This document shows, one piece after another, positions 40,196 to 43,831 of a DNA stretch of 43,831 nt. The stretch comes from Thermodesulfobacteriota bacterium (GTDB taxonomy: Bacteria; Desulfobacterota; BSN033; UBA1163), in assembly GCA_026415035.1 (NCBI GenBank), contig JAOAHX010000004.1, forward strand, positions 118,308-162,138, given 5' to 3'. Under the pieces are notes generated by a model. The model did no database searches and was not told where the DNA came from. It was given only the letters and a program-made list of their open reading frames with translations. Numbering within the stretch: the first letter of the stretch is position 1; each line of letters starts with the position of its first letter. The translations under genes were made by a program, and so were the position numbers.

Positions 40196-41170
40196 ATGAC
40201 CGAGATATTCGTATTGGTCGAACACAGGCAGGGAAAGGTCCGGGAGATCACCTACGAGATGATCGGGCTGGGAGAACGCTTGATCCAAGAAAAGGGAGGC
40301 TCTGTGACCGCGGTTCTCCTGGGCAACGGGGTCAAAGATCTGGCCGAGGATCTATCGAGGAGGACCTCGAAGGTGCTCGTGGTCGAGGATGAGAACCTCG
40401 GGCATTTTAATTCCATCCCTTATCAGAAGACGCTCTCTCATCTCCTCTCGAGATATGAACCCGCCCTTCTCTTAATGGCCCATTCCGCTTTCGGGATGGA
40501 CCTGGCCCCAAGCCTCTCCGTGGAGATGGATTATCCCCTGGCGACCGATTGTATCGGCCTCTCCATCGAGGAGGGAGGGCTGAAGGCCACCCGATCCATT
40601 TATGGGGGGAAAGTCCATGCGAGGGTCGCTCTGAGACCCTCGAAGGGTTACCTCGCCACGATCCGACCGGGGGTCTTCCCCCCAAAATTGCCGGCCGAAT
40701 CGCGAGGGGGGATCGTGGTGGAATCTTCACCCCTTCAAGGAACCTCGGATGCGAAGAGGTTTATCGATTACGTCGAAGCCCCTGTGACCGGTGAAGACAT
40801 CGCCCAGGCCGAGATCCTCGTCTCGATCGGTCAGGGCATCGGTGGCCCGGAGCATATCCCGATGTTCGAAGAGCTGGCGAAACATTTGGGAGGCACGATC
40901 GCCTGCTCCAGGCCCGTGGTCGATCGGAACTGGCTTCCCAAGGAACGACAGGTGGGAATTTCGGGCAAGACGGTAAAGCCGAAGATCTATCTGGCCGTAG
41001 GGATCAGCGGGGCCTTCCAGCACGTGACGGCCATGCAGGGGTCGGAGACCATCATCGCCATCAACAAAGACCCCCGGGCCCCCATCTTCAGCGTGGCCCA
41101 CTACGGGATCGTAGAGGATTTTCAGAAGGTGATTCCGGTTTTAAAAGAGAAGATCAAGGGTTGGAGATAA
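40196..41170 (+). CDS. etfA: Electron-transfer flavoprotein alpha subunit
   Basis: A 324-residue EtfA/FixB. The C-terminal FAD domain is clear: ILVSIGQGIGGPEHI, GGTIACSRPVVDRNWLPKERQVGISGKTVKPKIYLAVGISG split across about 234-276, AFQHVTAMQGSETIIAINKDPRAP and SVAHYGIVEDF. It lacks a ferredoxin extension. GGAGGAGAAGG precedes ATG 40196. It is the last gene of this plus-strand region and faces the NfeD-like gene across 21 bases. Confidence 0.93.
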   Translation: MTEIFVLVEHRQGKVREITYEMIGLGERLIQEKGGSVTAVLLGNGVKDLAEDLSRRTSKVLVVEDENLGHFNSIPYQKTLSHLLSRYEPALLLMAHSAFGMDLAPSLSVEMDYPLATDCIGLSIEEGGLKATRSIYGGKVHARVALRPSKGYLATIRPGVFPPKLPAESRGGIVVESSPLQGTSDAKRFIDYVEAPVTGEDIAQAEILVSIGQGIGGPEHIPMFEELAKHLGGTIACSRPVVDRNWLPKERQVGISGKTVKPKIYLAVGISGAFQHVTAMQGSETIIAINKDPRAPIFSVAHYGIVEDFQKVIPVLKEKIKGWR

Positions 41171-41191
41171 GAGGCCTTTAGAATTCAAACG

Positions 41192-41602
41192 TCATCCCGT
41201 GGACTCCTCCTTCCGGACGAGCAGGACCCGTCCCCGGGTTCCTTCGACCCTGACGGTCTCTCCCTCTTCGACAGGAGGAGACCCCTCGACGATTTCCGCT
41301 TTCCATAGTTCACCGCGTATAAAGATATAACCTGACGGGTTCAATCGTTCCTTCGCCACGCCTTTTTGTCCGATCATCTTCTGCGAGCTCCTTTCCAGAC
41401 TTCGGTCATAGGCTCTCCAGACAAAGGGAAAGAGGAAGGCATCTTTGGCCACCCAGGCGAGCAGGACCCCCCAGAAAAACCAGGGGGGAAGATCGACATG
41501 TTTCTGAACCCCCCATAGGATGAGGACCAGAAGCAACAGGCTCGGGATCTGAAAAAGGGCATATCTGAGAACGGTGCGAGACGACCAAGGGGCTCTCTTC
41601 AT
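41192..41602 (-). CDS. NfeD-like membrane protein
   Basis: A 136-residue protein with two hydrophobic segments (about 14-31 and 39-59) and a C-terminal OB-fold (78-132: GQKGVAKERLNPSGYIFIRGELWKA, then GETVRVEGTRGRVLLV), the layout of short NfeD proteins, which associate with stomatin/prohibitin-like membrane proteins. No stomatin gene is adjacent. The ribosome site before ATG 41602 is poor. Confidence 0.8.
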   Translation of the reverse strand: MKRAPWSSRTVLRYALFQIPSLLLLVLILWGVQKHVDLPPWFFWGVLLAWVAKDAFLFPFVWRAYDRSLERSSQKMIGQKGVAKERLNPSGYIFIRGELWKAEIVEGSPPVEEGETVRVEGTRGRVLLVRKEESTG

Positions 41603-42532
41603 CCGTTTGGAGGACCCTTCTGACGTTGAAAAGGGAGGCTCCCCCTTGACCTCCTAAACCGCGGGAATTCAGGCCATACCCTATTCATTTTAAAATATTC
41701 TCTCGGGCCGTTTCCTCTCACGTCTCCCCCTCTTGGCCCTGAAAGAATTTCTCTGGCAGGGATCCTTTTTCACTTCTAATGAGCTCCTCCCGAGCCTCCC
41801 CTTTACGACAACTTCTTTCTGCACCCATGAACTGCCTTCCAAGGGCCTTCCCCATCTCTTCCCAAAACAGGCCGAATTTTCTTTGGGCTGCCCCTCCAAA
41901 GGAAGATAGGGCATGGCGAGCCATGAAATAGCATCTCATGGGTCTCGAGGATCTCTTTCTTAGGCCTTAGAAAAGTAGGAAAGGAGTCGTAAGAGAGATG
42001 CTTCCCAAACTCCAATCCAGACCTTAACGGTTGAAAAACTCACAGGGTTTCGAAAACCCATCCGGTCCGATGGGATAATATCATAACATCGATAAGGAAA
42101 CTTTGCATCGCCTCAACCACTCCCAGCCATTCTTGGAGCAGTGCAGAACGTAACGGAGAATGGACCAGACCGGGAACCCGGATTCTTTGGAAGGTGAGCC
42201 TTTCCTAAAGAGTGGCGGTGAGGGATCGAATGTCCTTAACGGGCCCTTCCGGTCTCTTTCTGAAACCCCGCCGATGGACCTCCTCTTACAGCCTCCTGGG
42301 GAGGCCTTCCCCGGTCTTTCATCGAAGTCCTTCTTTAAGGGGATCTCTTTTTCGGCAGCCTAAGTTGGAGGGAGCATAAACCCAAGGGTGGGAGCAAAGG
42401 GAGGAGAATCTGTCTCAGGGCCGATAAAAGGTGATCCTCCCGCGTTTTGAAATAGAAGGGGAAATCTTTTGGAGGGAAAGGGATTCTTTTGGGTCGGCTA
42501 AAGAGCTTAATAAATTTTTACACTCCCCCTGT
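41603..42532. other. 930-base region without a convincing gene
   Basis: Short open frames exist on both strands, all under 75 codons and without ribosome sites. The longest minus one, 41718-41939, has acceptable composition (AQRKFGLFWEEMGKALGRQF) but no recognised family. Composition is more AT-rich and irregular than in the coding regions. The features I see are hairpins at 42045-42074, an ATGGC/GCCAT hairpin near 41911-41922, and an inverted repeat at its right end. It could hold remnants of a decayed gene or an unrecognised RNA. Confidence 0.5.
42045..42074. other. Two adjacent hairpins in the gene-free region
   Basis: GGGTTT-CGA-AAACCC (42045-42059) and CCATC-CGGTCC-GATGG (42058-42074) lie back to back, sharing two bases, followed by an AT-rich stretch. 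No match to a riboswitch class I know. Symmetric, so strand is undetermined. Confidence 0.3.
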
Positions 42533-42550
42533 TTATTCTTTGGCCGACCC
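42491..42550 (-). terminator. Inverted repeat spanning the 3' end of the PKD-protein gene
   Basis: GGGTCGGC (42491-42498) and GCCGACCC (42543-42550) are perfect complements, with inner AAAGA/TCTTT and AATAAA/TTTATT pairing. The arms straddle the stop codon at 42533-42535. A terminator function is likely from position, but no T-run follows the outer stem on the minus strand. Confidence 0.4.
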
Positions 42551-43831
42551 CTGACCACTCCGTCGGTGGTCATGGGGGACGGTCACCGTCGTCACACAGG
42601 TGGCCGGATTCCCTGCCTGATCGAGAATCCTGTAGGTGAGTGTATAGACGCGATCCTTACCTTTTCCAGACCGTTCGGCTCGAAGTTGTCCCTGGATACA
42701 AGGAGTTCCAATGGCCCAGCCTTGAATGTCATTGGGACGATCTCCATCGCCAAGCCCGTTGTCGGGTTCGTTGCTGACGACACTCACCAATTGGAACCCG
42801 TGAGCTCCGGAGAGAACGTCACGGATGTTTAACAAGACGGTGATGTTGACCATTTGGTGATTCGGGGGCCATAGGAGGCTCGGCATCGCTCGGCAGGTGA
42901 TCACAGGAGGGGTTCTGTCAATCTTGACAAGAACCGTCTTGGGAAACTCCCTATTTCCCGCCTGATCGCTGGCAAAATAGTGGACAGCCGTCTCCCCTTC
43001 GGCCGAAAGGAGCACAGAAACGGTATGGCCGGCCTGAGTGGTGACGGGAAGAGATTGAGCCCCTGAAGTCCAATAGGTAATCTCCTTCACCCCTGCTCCG
43101 CTTTGGTCTGTTGCTCTGAGCGTGACCGTGACATCGCTCTTATTCCATCCCAACCCATTGGGCAAAGGCGAGAGCTCTACAAGTGTGATTGGGGGGATTT
43201 GAGGGACGATCACAGTTACCGCCACATTGTCATATCCAGCATCGATTCCATCAAATACCATGAGCTGCAAGACATAGACCCCTGCTACATCAGGGGTAAA
43301 GGAAGCCAATACGGAATTCGCATCGGAGATGGCTTCGTTTTTGAGTTTGCTTCCGTTCGGTATGCTTACCAAGGTCCAGAGGTAGGCAAGCGGACTCGGG
43401 CCATTGTCTGGGTCGTTGCTTGCCGATCCGTTAAGAATGGCCATTTTGCCGAGGTGGATGGTGAGATCCTCCCCTGCATTGGCATTGGGCGAAACATTGG
43501 GAGGGGTGGCGATGATTTGAACCGTATCCTCCGAAGAGAGATCACCATCGTTTACAATGAGCTTGAGCTCATAGAGGCCCGAGACATCCGGAGTGAACGT
43601 GGCATTGGGTTTATCTCTATTGAGAATGTCACGGTCAGTGAGAATGCTGTTGGAGGGTTTTGTGACAAAACCCCAGAGATAGCCGAGTGGATTTGGTCCT
43701 TGGTCGGGGTCATGGCTCAAACTGCCATCGAGTTGGGCAGACTTTCCCGTTAACACATTCTGATCAGGTCCGGCGTTGGCGTTGGGCGCTACATTGGGAG
43801 TTGAGGCATAGATGACCACTTCATCCGGATG
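42533..43831 (-). CDS. Exported PKD/Ig-repeat protein, C-terminal part
   Basis: The last 432 codons of a larger protein; the frame is open to the window edge, starting HPDEVVIYASTPNVAP, so the apparent GTG at 43819 is probably internal. Two PKD-like repeats are visible (each PNV-A/S-PNANAG-x-D, DPD-x-GP-P-x-YLW, ATFTPDV-x-G-Y-L). Then a bacterial Ig-like domain (GWNKSDVTVTLRATDQSGAGV, SAEGETAVHYFASDQAGN) and a C-terminal domain with LWPPNHQMVNITV, SNEPDNGLGDGDRPND and YRILDQAGNPATCVTTVTVPHD. Such modules build cell-surface or secreted proteins with binding or adhesive roles. No anchor, PEP-CTERM or sorting motif is seen at the C-terminus. Base composition is visibly less GC-rich than the metabolic genes. 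Confidence 0.8.
   Translation of the reverse strand, partial: HPDEVVIYASTPNVAPNANAGPDQNVLTGKSAQLDGSLSHDPDQGPNPLGYLWGFVTKPSNSILTDRDILNRDKPNATFTPDVSGLYELKLIVNDGDLSSEDTVQIIATPPNVSPNANAGEDLTIHLGKMAILNGSASNDPDNGPSPLAYLWTLVSIPNGSKLKNEAISDANSVLASFTPDVAGVYVLQLMVFDGIDAGYDNVAVTVIVPQIPPITLVELSPLPNGLGWNKSDVTVTLRATDQSGAGVKEITYWTSGAQSLPVTTQAGHTVSVLLSAEGETAVHYFASDQAGNREFPKTVLVKIDRTPPVITCRAMPSLLWPPNHQMVNITVLLNIRDVLSGAHGFQLVSVVSNEPDNGLGDGDRPNDIQGWAIGTPCIQGQLRAERSGKGKDRVYTLTYRILDQAGNPATCVTTVTVPHDHRRSGQGSAKE

Noticed and set aside
38854-40251. 465-codon minus-strand frame across hdrCB, the gap and etfB
   Set aside because: It crosses two well-supported plus-strand genes and shows no protein family.
41718-41939. 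Possible 73-codon minus-strand gene
   Set aside because: Composition is acceptable, but there is no ribosome site, no recognised family and overlapping frames of similar length exist.
42031-42110. Cyclic-di-GMP riboswitch
   Set aside because: A CACAGGG stretch is present, but the conserved GCAAAC and the second tetraloop-receptor elements are missing.

Overview
The window reads as part of a chromosome from a strictly anaerobic bacterium. The gene set (four-subunit pyruvate-type and indolepyruvate-type ferredoxin oxidoreductases, heterodisulfide-reductase-like proteins, ETF and FixCX, several acyl-CoA dehydrogenases, a split glycine decarboxylase, a sigma-54 regulator) and the GC-rich codon use best fit a Desulfobacterota / former Deltaproteobacteria lineage with fermentative, sulfate-reducing or syntrophic metabolism. 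That assignment is inferred from gene content only. I see no IS element, phage gene, tRNA, rRNA or CRISPR array.

Layout. (1) 1-238: C-terminal tail of a UvrD/PcrA-like helicase, then a two-ACT-domain GcvR-like protein. (2) 792-4690, minus: a GAF-domain protein and porGDAB, probably one transcript from a promoter at 4662-4690. (3) 4811-7368, minus: a PAS histidine kinase and a sigma-54-dependent response regulator. (4) 7510-13384, plus: a TrpB2-type tryptophan synthase beta chain with a strong terminator, then a small Cys-rich protein, a class I/II aminotransferase and iorA/iorB. (5) 13549-18161, minus: a Fur-family regulator behind a promoter with a perfect 18-bp palindrome, then cbiM, cbiQ, cbiO (an ECF-type Co/Ni transporter), a tRNA-dihydrouridine synthase and an alpha/beta hydrolase. 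(6) 18236-30141, minus: a long glycine operon led by a sigma-70-like promoter, a tandem glycine riboswitch and a hairpin. It carries a SerK-like ParB-domain protein, gcvH, gcvPA, gcvPB, lipB, lpd, lipA, a patatin-like lipoprotein, a YjbQ protein, one polypeptide that joins GcvT to serine hydroxymethyltransferase, and a small lipoprotein. (7) 30186-41170, plus: fixC-fixX, a TetR regulator with an operator-like repeat, three acyl-CoA dehydrogenases, hdrA, an hdrC/hdrB fusion, etfB and etfA. (8) 41192-43831, minus: an NfeD-like protein, about 930 bases with no convincing gene, and the C-terminal part of a PKD/Ig-repeat exported protein that runs off the window.

How the parts fit. Region 6 is a complete glycine cleavage system with its own lipoylation enzymes under glycine control. 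The GcvT-SHMT fusion would put release and use of methylene-tetrahydrofolate in one protein, converting glycine to serine or the reverse. The SerK-like protein could take serine on to O-phosphoserine, which is the known substrate of some TrpB2 enzymes, and a TrpB2 gene is present here. Region 7 looks like an acyl-CoA oxidation module: electrons would pass from the dehydrogenases to EtfAB and on to FixCX and/or the HdrA/HdrCB proteins. The main candidates for something undescribed are the GcvT-SHMT fusion with its SerK-like partner, the ACAD-Hdr-Etf-Fix electron module, and an IorA that carries four ferredoxin-type cluster motifs instead of two.
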